A DNA stretch of 64,000 nt. It comes from Phaeovulum molybdatiresistens. GTDB taxonomy: Bacteria > Pseudomonadota > Alphaproteobacteria > Rhodobacterales > Rhodobacteraceae. The position numbers were made by a program, and so were the translations under genes. Below, one piece after another: positions 8,719 to 17,562 of this stretch; positions within the stretch are counted from its first letter, which is position 1, and each line of letters starts with the position of its first letter. The DNA is taken from NCBI RefSeq assembly GCF_023544865.1, contig NZ_JAMJFX010000001.1, positions 186,001 through 250,000 of the forward strand, read 5' to 3'. Below the pieces are notes generated by a model. The model was not told where the DNA came from, did no database searches, and was given only the letters and a program-made list of their open reading frames with translations.

Positions 8719-9024
8719 TTATCCCTTCCACTCAGTTCGGGAATAAAGCGGCCGCGTCGGAAGCTGGCCGGATTTGTTGTAGACGCAGCGGTTATACACC
8801 TCGGCGGGGTCGCGGCCCATCAGATAGTCGGAGGAGATTTCCACCCCCAGGCTGCCGCTGGTGCCCCCGTCCGAGGCGACGCCAAGCGCCAGCGTGCCGC
8901 GCGGGCGCTGCGCAAGTTCGGCTTCGCGCAGGCAAATCTCTTCGGCGCGTTCCACCGGGATGGGCGCGCAGCCCGCCCCCAGCAGAACCGCCGCAAGGGC
9001 GAGATATGCCCGCGCGCCGCCCAT
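8719..9024 (-). CDS. Small lipoprotein encoded between sdhA and sdhB
   Basis: 101 residues. The N-terminal hydrophobic stretch ends in a lipobox (LLGAGC, lipidated Cys19), so the mature protein would be anchored in a periplasm-facing membrane. The rest is soluble, with two further cysteines (EICLRE, NRCVYN) that could pair. The gene lies 2 bp after sdhA and 3 bp before sdhB and must be co-transcribed and probably coupled. The function is unknown. Its position inside the complex II operon makes an assembly or stability role for Sdh plausible but unproven. Confidence 0.8.
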   Translation of the reverse strand: MGGARAYLALAAVLLGAGCAPIPVERAEEICLREAELAQRPRGTLALGVASDGGTSGSLGVEISSDYLMGRDPAEVYNRCVYNKSGQLPTRPLYSRTEWKG

Positions 9025-9026
9025 GA

Positions 9027-10832
9027 TCAGAAGGTACGTGCCTTCGGCGCGATCCGGGCCAGGCTGATGCCGCCCTCGGCCTCGGTCGTCAGCGGATCGG
9101 TGATGACCGGGCGGTAGGACAACGCCACCTTGTTGCCATCGACGCGGCTGACGGTGTGGACCCGCCAGTTTTCGTCGTCGCGCGTGGTGTGATCCTCGGA
9201 CGCGTGGGCGCCGCGGGATTCCTTGCGCGCCTCGGCGCCGACGATCGTGGCCAGCGCGTTGGGCATCAGGTTGGTCAGTTCCAGCGTTTCCATCAGGTCG
9301 CTGTTCCAGATCAGGCTGCGATCGGTGACGTGCAGATCGTCCATCTTGGCGGCGATCGCGGTCATCTTTTCAACGCCTTCCTTCAGCGTCTTGTCGGTGC
9401 GGAACACGGCCGCATCGGCCTGCATCGTCTTTTGCATCTCAAGGCGCAGTTCGGCGGTCGGCATCGTGCCCTTGGCATGGCGCAGCCCGTCGAAGCGGTC
9501 GAAGGCCTTGTCGATGCTGGGCTTGCTCAGGACCGGGTTCGACTTGGAGCGGTCGACCACCTGACCCGCGCGGATCGCCGCGGCGCGGCCGAACACCACC
9601 AGGTCGATCAGCGAGTTCGAGCCCAGACGGTTGGCCCCGTGCACGCTGGCACAACCCGCTTCGCCCACGGCCATCAGGCCCGGCACGATCGCGGTGGGGT
9701 TTTCGGCGGTCGGGTTCAGCACCTCGCCCCAGTAGTTGGTGGGAATGCCGCCCATGTTGTAGTGCACCGTCGGCAGAACCGGGATCGGTTCCTTGGTCAC
9801 ATCGACGCCGGCAAAGATCTTGGCCGATTCCGAAATGCCCGGCAGACGTTCGGCCAGCGCCTCGGCCGGCAGGTGCGACAGGTTCAGGTGGATGTGGTCC
9901 TTGCCCTCACCCACGCCGCGGCCTTCGCGAATTTCCATCGTCATGCAGCGCGACACATAATCCCGCGGCGCCAGATCCTTGTAGTGCGGGGCATAGCGTT
10001 CCATGAACCGCTCGCCTTCCGAGTTGGTCAGGTAACCACCCTCGCCGCGCGCGCCTTCGGTGATCAGACAGCCCGACCCATAGATGCCGGTCGGGTGGAA
10101 CTGCACGAATTCCATGTCCTGCAGCGCAAGGCCCGCACGCGCCACCATCCCGCCGCCGTCGCCGGTGCAGGTATGGGCCGAGGTCGCGCTGAAATAGGCG
10201 CGGCCATAGCCGCCCGTGGCCAGCACCACCATCTTGGCGTTGAACACATGCATCGTGCCGTCATCCAGCTTCCAGCAGACGACACCCTGGCACACGCCAT
10301 CATCCGACATGATCAGGTCGATGGCGAAATATTCGATGAAGAATTCGGCCTTCTGCTTCAAGCTTTGACCGTAAAGCGTGTGCAGGATCGCGTGGCCGGT
10401 GCGGTCGGCCGCGGCGCAGGTGCGCTGCACCGGCGGGCCGTCGCCGAATTCGGTGGTGTGGCCGCCGAAGGGGCGCTGATAGATCTTGCCCTCTTCGGTG
10501 CGCGAAAACGGCACGCCGTAATGTTCCAGCTCGTAAACCGCCTTGGGCGCCTCACGCGCAAGGTATTCCATCGCGTCGGTATCGCCCAGCCAGTCCGAAC
10601 CCTTGACGGTGTCGAACATGTGCCACTGCCAATGGTCCGGCCCCATATTGGAAAGCGAGGCCGCGATGCCGCCCTGCGCCGCAACCGTGTGCGAACGGGT
10701 CGGGAAAACCTTGGTCACGCAGGCCGTGCGCAGGCCCTGTTCGGCCATGCCCAGCGTGGCGCGCAGACCCGCGCCGCCGGCACCGACCACCACGACGTCA
10801 TAATCATGCGTCTCGTAGGTATAAGCTGCCAT
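9027..10832 (-). CDS. sdhA: Succinate dehydrogenase flavoprotein subunit
   Basis: 601 residues. The FAD-binding Rossmann motif is [16 protein letters not shown] (about 13-28). The covalent-flavin histidine is His48 in [10 protein letters not shown]. The capping-domain and active-site stretches ([29 protein letters not shown]) are intact. It oxidises succinate to fumarate on the cytoplasmic face of complex II. Length and order (C-D-A-x-B) are normal apart from the inserted lipoprotein gene. Confidence 0.98.
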   Translation of the reverse strand: MAAYTYETHDYDVVVVGAGGAGLRATLGMAEQGLRTACVTKVFPTRSHTVAAQGGIAASLSNMGPDHWQWHMFDTVKGSDWLGDTDAMEYLAREAPKAVYELEHYGVPFSRTEEGKIYQRPFGGHTTEFGDGPPVQRTCAAADRTGHAILHTLYGQSLKQKAEFFIEYFAIDLIMSDDGVCQGVVCWKLDDGTMHVFNAKMVVLATGGYGRAYFSATSAHTCTGDGGGMVARAGLALQDMEFVQFHPTGIYGSGCLITEGARGEGGYLTNSEGERFMERYAPHYKDLAPRDYVSRCMTMEIREGRGVGEGKDHIHLNLSHLPAEALAERLPGISESAKIFAGVDVTKEPIPVLPTVHYNMGGIPTNYWGEVLNPTAENPTAIVPGLMAVGEAGCASVHGANRLGSNSLIDLVVFGRAAAIRAGQVVDRSKSNPVLSKPSIDKAFDRFDGLRHAKGTMPTAELRLEMQKTMQADAAVFRTDKTLKEGVEKMTAIAAKMDDLHVTDRSLIWNSDLMETLELTNLMPNALATIVGAEARKESRGAHASEDHTTRDDENWRVHTVSRVDGNKVALSYRPVITDPLTTEAEGGISLARIAPKARTF

Positions 10833-10844
10833 CTTTCAGTTCCT

Positions 10845-11216
10845 TCAGAGCGCGATCTTGGCCAGCGCGAAAAGCCCGGTGGCGATCACCGCATAAGAGA
10901 GCGAGGTCACGGCGATGATGCCGATCTTGCGCGCGGTGCCACGGGCGTAATCCTCGATCATGATCTGTGCGCCCTTGGCGAAATGGCGCATCGCCACGAA
11001 CAGCGTCAGCGCGGTGACGATGGCCGGGAAGGGGCGCGCGAAGGTGGCGACCACCTGTTCCTGCCCCTGCCCCAGCGCGCGGCCGAAGATGATCAGGAAG
11101 ACCGGCACCAGAAAGGCCAGCGCCACGGCGGTCACGGTCATGAACCAGTGATGTTCGGTCCCGGTCCCCGAGGCGCCCTTGCCCTCGGCCCGTTTACGAT
11201 CGGTCAGGTAACGCAT
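10845..11216 (-). CDS. sdhD: Succinate dehydrogenase membrane anchor subunit
   Basis: 123 residues with three hydrophobic helices (about 25-45, 63-77, 95-118). His78 in FVAMRHFAKGAQIMIEDY is positioned as the usual haem b ligand, and the nearby DY matches the quinone-site tyrosine of the family. The N-terminus is polar and cytoplasmic. It is 10 bp after sdhC and 12 bp before sdhA. Confidence 0.93.
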   Translation of the reverse strand: MRYLTDRKRAEGKGASGTGTEHHWFMTVTAVALAFLVPVFLIIFGRALGQGQEQVVATFARPFPAIVTALTLFVAMRHFAKGAQIMIEDYARGTARKIGIIAVTSLSYAVIATGLFALAKIAL

Positions 11217-11226
11217 GCTTGCCCCC

Positions 11227-11610
11227 TCAGACCAGAATGATGGTGATGATCGTCAGCACGACCGACCCGATGATGCAGGCCCAGCCCAGCTTTTCGGCGG
11301 TCTCGATTTCCAGGCCCTTGCCGGCATCGAAATACAGGTGCCGCAGCCCGGCCAGGAAGTGATACCACACCGCCCAGAGCGAGCCGGTGAAGACCAGATC
11401 CCCGAACCATGAGGTCGCAACCGCGTTGGCGGTAGCGAAATAGTCCGCACTGGTCGCCGCCGCAAGCAGCCACCACACCGCCAGCAGAACACCCACGATC
11501 AGCGCATTGCCAGTGATCCGGGTCAGGATCGAGCTGATCGAGGTGATCTGCGGGCGGTAGATTTGCAGGTGGGGGGAAAGGGGACGTTCAACCCGTTTCA
11601 CATCAGCCAT
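11227..11610 (-). CDS. sdhC: Succinate dehydrogenase cytochrome b556 subunit
   Basis: 127 residues. The signature RPLSPHLQIYRPQITSISS with ILTRITG forms the quinone-site N-terminus. Three membrane helices follow. The YHFLAGLRHLYFD block holds His84 and His91, one of which is the haem ligand by family precedent. It is the first gene of sdhCDAxB; the 250 bp upstream contain the operator pair at 11762-11791. Confidence 0.95.
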   Translation of the reverse strand: MADVKRVERPLSPHLQIYRPQITSISSILTRITGNALIVGVLLAVWWLLAAATSADYFATANAVATSWFGDLVFTGSLWAVWYHFLAGLRHLYFDAGKGLEIETAEKLGWACIIGSVVLTIITIILV

Positions 11611-11761
11611 GATAGTTCCCTTCGTCTGGCAGGCCCGCGCGGGACACGCGCGAACAGGCTGTCACTTGGGCCAAAGCAATAGCGGTTTTTCGCCCGAAGT
11701 CACGGGGTCTTTGCAGCCTCGGGGTGCAAATTTGGCCGCGTTAGCGCAAAAGTTCGGCAAA

Positions 11762-11791
11762 TGTGATCACGAAAATATGGGTGTGATCACA
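11762..11791. promoter_or_regulatory. Paired TGTGATCACA operators in the sdhC promoter
   Basis: Two palindromes, TGTGATCACg at 11762-11771 and TGTGATCACA at 11782-11791, have centres 20 bp apart with an AT-rich 11-bp spacer. On the minus strand a possible -35 (TTGTCC, 11798-11803) and -10 (CATATT, 11774-11779) bracket the second palindrome with an 18-bp gap, so bound protein would occlude the promoter. The same element recurs before sucC (19551-19581) and before the GntR/FCD gene (28606-28615). The -10/-35 call is weak; the palindromes are exact. Confidence 0.7.
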
Positions 11792-11810
11792 TATATCGGA
11801 CAAGCCGCAA

Positions 11811-11841
11811 AACAAAAGGGGCGGGTGTCGCCACCCGCCCC
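11811..11841 (-). terminator. Intrinsic terminator of the TorF-like porin gene
   Basis: A 10-bp perfect stem GGGGCGGGTG / CACCCGCCCC with a 4-nt loop. On the minus strand it is followed by a T-rich tail and lies 20 bp past the stop at 11862. Confidence 0.88.
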
Positions 11842-11861
11842 CTGTCCGCGTCACGCACGCA

Positions 11862-12509
11862 TCAGCGGCTCAACAGCGTCATGTCATAGGACAGCGAAAA
11901 GACCAGGATCCCGTCGTCGATGTCGCTGTCGTGATAGCTCAGGTCCACAGAGGCCGCGTCGGACAGCGCATAGGTCAGGCCAAGGCTGCCATAGTCCTGC
12001 GCGTCCTTGATCGTGCCGATCTCGGCGGACAGACCCCACCTGTCGTTCAGCGCATAGGTCATGCCCAGGCTGGAATTCAGGACATCCGAGCTTGGATCAA
12101 AGGCGAAGTTCGCCGACACCTCAAGCGCATCCGTCACCGGCGCGCCGATCGCAAAGGTCACCTCGCCGCAGCAATTTCCGCTGTCGTCATAGAAATAGCG
12201 GGTATAGCCCACGTCGTAGCTGACGCCCTGACCGAACTCGCCACGGTAGCCCAGGTACAGGTCAAGCTCTGCCTCATCAACGCCATCGCCCACCGTCGAG
12301 GCCCATGCCCCCACATAGTAGCCGCGCGACTCGGCCTCGACATAGCCTTGCAGGGCCGGGTTGTCGTTGGAAACGGACACGCCGTTCGACACATAGTTGC
12401 TGGTGGCGGTCACACCGGCGCTGACCGTCATGTCCTGGGCCTGCGATGCCACGGGCAAAGCGGCGAACGCCGCGGCGAAGGCAACAGCGGAAACGCGCGA
12501 AAAAGTCAT
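11862..12509 (-). CDS. TorF-family putative porin (outer-membrane beta-barrel)
   Basis: 215 residues with a cleavable signal peptide ([20 protein letters not shown], then ASQAQ). The mature part is alternating beta strands with the family start QDMTVSAGVTATSNYVSNGVS and repeated YxxDxGY-type strands, ending in the aromatic strand VFSLSYDMTLLSR. The family is a small barrel of uncertain substrate. A Cys-Cys pair in the loop SGNCCGEV is unusual for a barrel and may form a disulfide or bind metal. The start at 12509 has AAGGAC upstream. The gene is monocistronic with its own terminator. Confidence 0.85.
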   Translation of the reverse strand: MTFSRVSAVAFAAAFAALPVASQAQDMTVSAGVTATSNYVSNGVSVSNDNPALQGYVEAESRGYYVGAWASTVGDGVDEAELDLYLGYRGEFGQGVSYDVGYTRYFYDDSGNCCGEVTFAIGAPVTDALEVSANFAFDPSSDVLNSSLGMTYALNDRWGLSAEIGTIKDAQDYGSLGLTYALSDAASVDLSYHDSDIDDGILVFSLSYDMTLLSR

Positions 12510-12640
12510 GTTCAGGTCCTTCTGAGAAGTTTGGCGGGGCCAGAGCGCGGGGGCGACGGGCATCCCGATCCGACACACCACGAATAAGACTGCATAATCC
12601 GCAAGTCACCTGCGGATATCCCGGCTTCCGCAACTTCCCA

Positions 12641-12668
12641 TAAAAGCGGCGCCGATTGTGGCGCCGCT
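12641..12668 (-). terminator. Intrinsic terminator of the mcl2-mch operon
   Basis: A 9-bp stem AGCGGCGCC / GGCGCCGCT with a 6-nt loop, followed on the minus strand by TTTTA, 16 bp past the mch stop. Confidence 0.85.
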
Positions 12669-12683
12669 GCATCGCCCTGCCCC

Positions 12684-13715
12684 TTACTTCGGCATCAAGG
12701 CCCAGTAATCCAGATCCAGCAGAACCTCGGGGGCATATTTACAGTCGTCGCCCTTCAACGCGAAGGGCGCGGCGCCTTGCTTGACCGCCACCAGCCGCAG
12801 CCGGATCGCGCCGACGCCGGGGGCCTCGGTGTCGGCCTTGTCCAGCACCTCGGACCAGGCCTTGACGGTGTCGCCCGCGAAACAGGGGTTGGCATGCGCG
12901 CCCCCGTTCAGCGCCACGATCATCTGGGCATTGGCCAGCCCGTTAAACGACAGCGCGCGGGCCATGCTGATGACGTGGCCGCCATAGATCAGGCGCTTGC
13001 CATCCTCGCGGAAGGTCGCATCGAAATGGACCTTGGCGGTGTTCTGCCACAGGCGGGTGGCAATCATGTGCTCGGCTTCCTCGATCGTGACGCCATCGAC
13101 ATGGTCGATCTTTTCGCCAATCTCATAATCGCCCCAGCGGTGCGGCTCACCGGCCTGGGTGAAATCATAATCGCTGAAATCCAGCCCCTCGGGGATCACC
13201 AGATCGGCGGGCGCCACCACCTTCTTCAGCGTCGGGATCACCTCTTCGGGTGCGGGGGCGTCGGTGTCGCGCTTGCGGACCATGACCCAGCGGACATATT
13301 CCAGTACCGGCTCATCATTCTGGTTCAGACCGCGGGTGCGGACATAGACCACGCCCGACTTGCCGTTGGAATTCTGCTTCAGCCCGATCACCTCGGATTC
13401 CGACCGCAGCGTGTCGCCCGGATAGACCGGCGCCAGCCAGCGCCCCTCTGCATAGCCAAGGTTGGCGACCGCGTTCAGCGACACATCCGGCACCGTCTTG
13501 CCAAAGACCACGTGGAACGCGATCAGATCATCGACCGGAGAGCCATCCAAGCCACAGCGCGCCGCGAATTCATCCGACGAATAAATCGCCCCGCGCGCCG
13601 GATAAAGCGCGTGATAAAGCGCCCGCTCCCCCTCGGCCACGGTGCGCGGCACGGCATGGGCGATCACCTGCCCCACGCGGTAATCCTCGAAGAAACGGCC
13701 CGGATTGGTCTTCAT
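12684..13715 (-). CDS. mch: Mesaconyl-CoA hydratase (beta-methylmalyl-CoA dehydratase), MaoC fold
   Basis: 343 residues, the usual length of Mch from the ethylmalonyl-CoA pathway. It interconverts mesaconyl-CoA and beta-methylmalyl-CoA. Two hot-dog domains are visible: FFEDYRVGQVIAHAVPRTV and the second with HRWGDYEIGEKIDHVDG, HMIATRLWQNTAKVHFD and RLIYGGHVISMARALSFNG. It closes a tight operon with a malyl-CoA-family lyase at its start, which supports the pathway assignment. A generic MaoC hydratase is the alternative but fits the length and neighbours less well. Confidence 0.9.
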   Translation of the reverse strand: MKTNPGRFFEDYRVGQVIAHAVPRTVAEGERALYHALYPARGAIYSSDEFAARCGLDGSPVDDLIAFHVVFGKTVPDVSLNAVANLGYAEGRWLAPVYPGDTLRSESEVIGLKQNSNGKSGVVYVRTRGLNQNDEPVLEYVRWVMVRKRDTDAPAPEEVIPTLKKVVAPADLVIPEGLDFSDYDFTQAGEPHRWGDYEIGEKIDHVDGVTIEEAEHMIATRLWQNTAKVHFDATFREDGKRLIYGGHVISMARALSFNGLANAQMIVALNGGAHANPCFAGDTVKAWSEVLDKADTEAPGVGAIRLRLVAVKQGAAPFALKGDDCKYAPEVLLDLDYWALMPK

Positions 13716-13716
13716 C

Positions 13717-13920
13717 TTACTGCTCTCCCAGTTTCAGATCGGGGTGGTAGTCGCCGGGCACCTCTTTCACCACGGCCTGCGCACAGCGCATCACACCCTT
13801 GGCCGCGTCAAAGGCATAGGCGGGCGACCCGTGCAGTTCCCACCCTTTCGACAGGGCCAGGCTGACCTTGTGGCAGAAGGCCGAGGTGTCATCCTCGGTC
13901 AGCAGACGATACAGTTTCAT
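13717..13920 (-). CDS. DUF1737 small protein
   Basis: 67 residues from MKLYRLLTEDDTSAFCHKVS. The single domain has the DUF1737 features LSKGWELHGSPAYAFD and MRCAQAVVKEV. Its stop is 1 bp before the mch start and it begins 4 bp after nnrU, so it is embedded in the ethylmalonyl-CoA operon. The function is unknown; no catalytic residues are apparent. The ATG at 13920 is preferred over an upstream in-frame ATG, which would overlap nnrU and add an unconserved leader. Confidence 0.85.
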   Translation of the reverse strand: MKLYRLLTEDDTSAFCHKVSLALSKGWELHGSPAYAFDAAKGVMRCAQAVVKEVPGDYHPDLKLGEQ

Positions 13921-13924
13921 ACCC

Positions 13925-14470
13925 TCACCCGAATGCAGGATAGCCCAGCGCGTAATGCAGCCCGGCAATGGCGCCAAAGACGATCACGGTGCCCAGGATG
14001 GCAAAGAGTTCCATCTTGCCGCCCTTGCCCACAGGCGGGGTCCAGCGCGGCTCGGCCCGGTTGATCAAAGCGATCTCGACCAGCGCCCAGACCGCCAGCC
14101 CGCCGAACAGCACGAAGGATGCCACATCGCCATTGACCAGCAGATGCGCCACCGACCACAGCAGGAAACCGATCTGCATCGGGTGGCGGATCTTGCGCGC
14201 CAGGGCCGTCTTCATGCCCGCCGCGGCGAACAGATAGAGCGAGACCAGCATCAGCAGGTTGTTGATCCCCACCAGTGCGGGGCTGCGGCCCCAATAAACC
14301 GCGCCATCGGCGGCGCGATAGCCGATCACCATCAACACGACCGATATCGCCACCAGACCGCCCACCATGGCGCGGCCCTGCGGCCCCATCGCGGCCCGTG
14401 CCTGCGGGGCCAGCCGCTTGAACAGATGCGGCAGCGACCACAACAGGACGCCAAGGATCAGTAAAGTCAT
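13925..14470 (-). CDS. NnrU-family membrane protein
   Basis: 181 residues, five or so membrane helices. It starts MTLLILGVLLWSLPHLFKRL and contains the family block RKIRHPMQIGFLLWSVAHLLVNGD, which carries the conserved His pair found also in isoprenylcysteine-methyltransferase-like membrane folds. NnrU was named from nitric-oxide/nitrite reduction loci, but the paralogues are widespread and not tied to denitrification. Here the gene sits between mcl2 (10 bp upstream) and DUF1737 with no denitrification gene nearby, so a role in denitrification is not indicated. Confidence 0.85.
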   Translation of the reverse strand: MTLLILGVLLWSLPHLFKRLAPQARAAMGPQGRAMVGGLVAISVVLMVIGYRAADGAVYWGRSPALVGINNLLMLVSLYLFAAAGMKTALARKIRHPMQIGFLLWSVAHLLVNGDVASFVLFGGLAVWALVEIALINRAEPRWTPPVGKGGKMELFAILGTVIVFGAIAGLHYALGYPAFG

Positions 14471-14480
14471 CGCAAACCTC

Positions 14481-15350
14481 TCACATGCCCATCGCGGCGA
14501 TGGCCTCGGCTTTCGCAAGGATCTGCCGCGCGGTCACGATATGCAGGTTTTCCACGATCTTGCCATCCACAACCGCCACGCCCTGCCCCTGGCGCTGCGC
14601 CTCGTCGAAGGCGGCGATCTGGCGACGGGCCAGGTCGATCTCGGCCTCGGAGGGCGCAAAGGCGGCATTGGCGGTGTCCAGCTGCGCGGGGTGGATCAGC
14701 GTCTTGCCGTCAAAGCCCATGTCGCGCCCCTGATCGCATTCGGCGCGCAGGCCATCTTCATCCTTGAAGGCATTGTAGACACCATCGACGATGATCCGCC
14801 CATGCGCGCGCGCCGCCAGCAGGCACAGCCCCAGCCCCGCCTGCATCGCCAGACGGTCGGGGCGGAAGCGGCTGCCCAGTTCCTTGGCCAGGTCGTTGGT
14901 GCCCATCACCATGCCCTGCAGCCGCGGATGGGCGGCGATCTCGGCCGCGTTCAGCATGCCCAGCGCGGTTTCCATCATCGCCCACAGCGGCACGGCCGGG
15001 ATCAGTTCGGCCACCGCATCCAGATCGGCGGCTTTCGACACCTTGGGGATCAGCACTGCATCGACCTTGGCCCCCGCCTTGATCGCGGCAGCAAAGGCCA
15101 CCAGATCATCGCGGCCCCAGTCGCTATCCAGCCCGTTGACCCGCACGATGCGCGCGCGCGCGCCATAATCGGCGCTGGTCAGGGTCTGCGCCAGAAGCGC
15201 GCGGGCATTGACCTTTTCCTCGACCGCGACCGCATCTTCCAGATCGAAGATGATCGCATCACAAGCCAGGTCCCGCGCCTTTTCCAGCGCGCGCTCTTTC
15301 GAGCCGGGGATGTAGAGCACCGAACGATAGGGGCGGGCGGGGGCGTGCAT
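14481..15350 (-). CDS. mcl2: (3S)-malyl-CoA thioesterase / malyl-CoA lyase-family protein (Mcl2-like)
   Basis: 289 residues of the HpcH/HpaI-CitE TIM-barrel superfamily. N-terminal YRSVLYIPGSKERALEKA, the metal/CoA motif IIFDLEDAVAVEEK and the glutamate-bearing MMETALGMLNA are present. The short N-terminus and the sequence MGTNDLAKELGSRFRPDR resemble Rhodobacter Mcl2, which hydrolyses (3S)-malyl-CoA, more than Mcl1, the cleaving lyase. It is the first gene of the operon ending in mch, and AGGAGAG precedes the ATG. Whether it cleaves, hydrolyses or does both cannot be read from sequence alone. Confidence 0.85.
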   Translation of the reverse strand: MHAPARPYRSVLYIPGSKERALEKARDLACDAIIFDLEDAVAVEEKVNARALLAQTLTSADYGARARIVRVNGLDSDWGRDDLVAFAAAIKAGAKVDAVLIPKVSKAADLDAVAELIPAVPLWAMMETALGMLNAAEIAAHPRLQGMVMGTNDLAKELGSRFRPDRLAMQAGLGLCLLAARAHGRIIVDGVYNAFKDEDGLRAECDQGRDMGFDGKTLIHPAQLDTANAAFAPSEAEIDLARRQIAAFDEAQRQGQGVAVVDGKIVENLHIVTARQILAKAEAIAAMGM

Positions 15351-15462
15351 GATTCTCTCCTCGCAATATTCTTTCGCCAAGGACCACATCCGCGCCACTT
15401 TACGCAAGCCCGATTTGCCGCAATGCAGAATGCGCCCGGTGACGGGCCCGGCACATCTGCGG

Positions 15463-15537
15463 CTTCTTCTTGGCCCAAATACTCAGGTCGCGCCTGCCCC
15501 ACCCGTGGGACAGTTGAGTATTTTGACCAAGAAGAAG
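15463..15537. repeat. Imperfect 23-bp inverted repeat built from two element cores
   Basis: The left arm CTTCTTCTTGGCCCAAATAC (continuing TCA, 15463-15485) and right arm 15515-15537 are inverted copies with three mismatches, separated by 29 bp. Each arm is the AT-rich core of the dispersed intergenic element seen at 26366 and 39275, here without the GC hairpin. It lies between the mcl2 start and the tauE stop and probably ends tauE transcription. Confidence 0.8.
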
Positions 15538-15538
15538 A

Positions 15539-16279
15539 TCAGAACGCCTGCCAGATCAGCCGAAGCGAGATCAGCAAAAGCGCCCAGATCACGATGCGAA
15601 AGAACAGCACCTGCGGGATCACGCGCACCGCCCACACCCCCAGAAAGACCGCCGCCGCCGCCGGGGCCATCAGCATCACCGCCACGCCCAGGCTGGCGGT
15701 ATTGATCTGGCCCAGCGCCCAATAGGGCGGCAGCTTCATCGCGTTGATGAAGGCAAACAGGATCGTCGAAGTGCCCGCGAACACCGTTTTCGACATGCCC
15801 AGCGGCAGCGAATAGACCTGCCAGGGCGGGCCGCCCGAATGGCTGACAAAGCTGGTGAAGCCGGTCAGCGCGCCCCAGAACAGGCCGGGGACCACGCGCG
15901 CGGGGCGCGGCTCGGCCACGGCGGGGCGGCGCAGGATCGCGTTCAGCGCAAAGACCGCGCCGATCACGCCCACCATCATGCCAACCCAGCGTTCGCTGAC
16001 CAGGCTGGCCGTGGCCCAGCCAAAGGCGATGCCCGCCACCGCCGCCGGCGCCACGATCATCAGGACGCGGCGGTCGAATTCCTTGCGCCAGGCCCAAAGC
16101 CCGAAGACATCCGACACCATGTAGACCGGCAGCAGAAGCCCCGCCGCCTGCACCGGGCTCATGACCAGGGCAAGAAGCGGCACTGCGATGCCCGCGATCA
16201 CCGGCAGCCCGCCCTTCGACAGCCCGACCGAGATAGCGGCGATCACCGCCAGCACCCAGCCCAGAAGATCCAGTTCCAC
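15539..16279 (-). CDS. TauE/SafE-family membrane permease
   Basis: 246 residues with about eight hydrophobic helices and the two-repeat TauE/SafE layout. The first repeat starts VLAVIAAISVGLSKGGLPVIAG; the second has WGALTGFTSFVSHSGGPPWQVY, the usual GxxxGFxSxxxxxGGPP signature. Such proteins export sulfite, sulfoacetate or related small anions, but the substrate cannot be predicted. It is a single gene: its 3' end is the inverted repeat at 15463-15537, and mdh diverges from its 5' end. Confidence 0.88.
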   Translation of the reverse strand: MELDLLGWVLAVIAAISVGLSKGGLPVIAGIAVPLLALVMSPVQAAGLLLPVYMVSDVFGLWAWRKEFDRRVLMIVAPAAVAGIAFGWATASLVSERWVGMMVGVIGAVFALNAILRRPAVAEPRPARVVPGLFWGALTGFTSFVSHSGGPPWQVYSLPLGMSKTVFAGTSTILFAFINAMKLPPYWALGQINTASLGVAVMLMAPAAAAVFLGVWAVRVIPQVLFFRIVIWALLLISLRLIWQAF

Positions 16280-16432
16280 TCAAAACTCCCTGCCGAGAAT
16301 CGGCCCTGCCCCCCGAAGTCCTAGCCCCGCGCCCCGCGAAAGGCACGGGGGGCATCGGGAAATTTTAGCGCAAACGCGGTGTACAACGGCATACGAAAAT
16401 ACGCGCCGGGGCGCCGCCGCGCCGCGGCACCC

Positions 16433-17466
<1,034 letters not shown>

Positions 17467-17488
17467 CGCTGTTACGGTTTTTTGCCTT

Positions 17489-17520
17489 GAATGCGCGGCC
17501 CCGGGCCGCGCATTCTTTTT
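17489..17520 (+). terminator. Intrinsic terminator of mdh
   Basis: A 12-bp perfect stem GAATGCGCGGCC / GGCCGCGCATTC with a 3-nt loop and TTTTT. Confidence 0.95.
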
Positions 17521-17562
17521 GCCAAGTCCTTTATTTTAACGAGTTCACTCAAGGAAACCTCC

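Noticed and set aside
9156..11240. Long plus-strand frame opposite sdhA/sdhD (about 694 codons)
   Set aside because: It overlaps several genes with intact motifs on the other strand and is His/Gly-rich in the way expected of an antisense frame.
11762..11791. CRP/FNR-type site reading of the TGTGA...TCACA pairs
   Set aside because: CRP sites have TGTGA-N6-TCACA. Here the halves are joined without a spacer (TGTGATCACA), giving a 10-bp palindrome.
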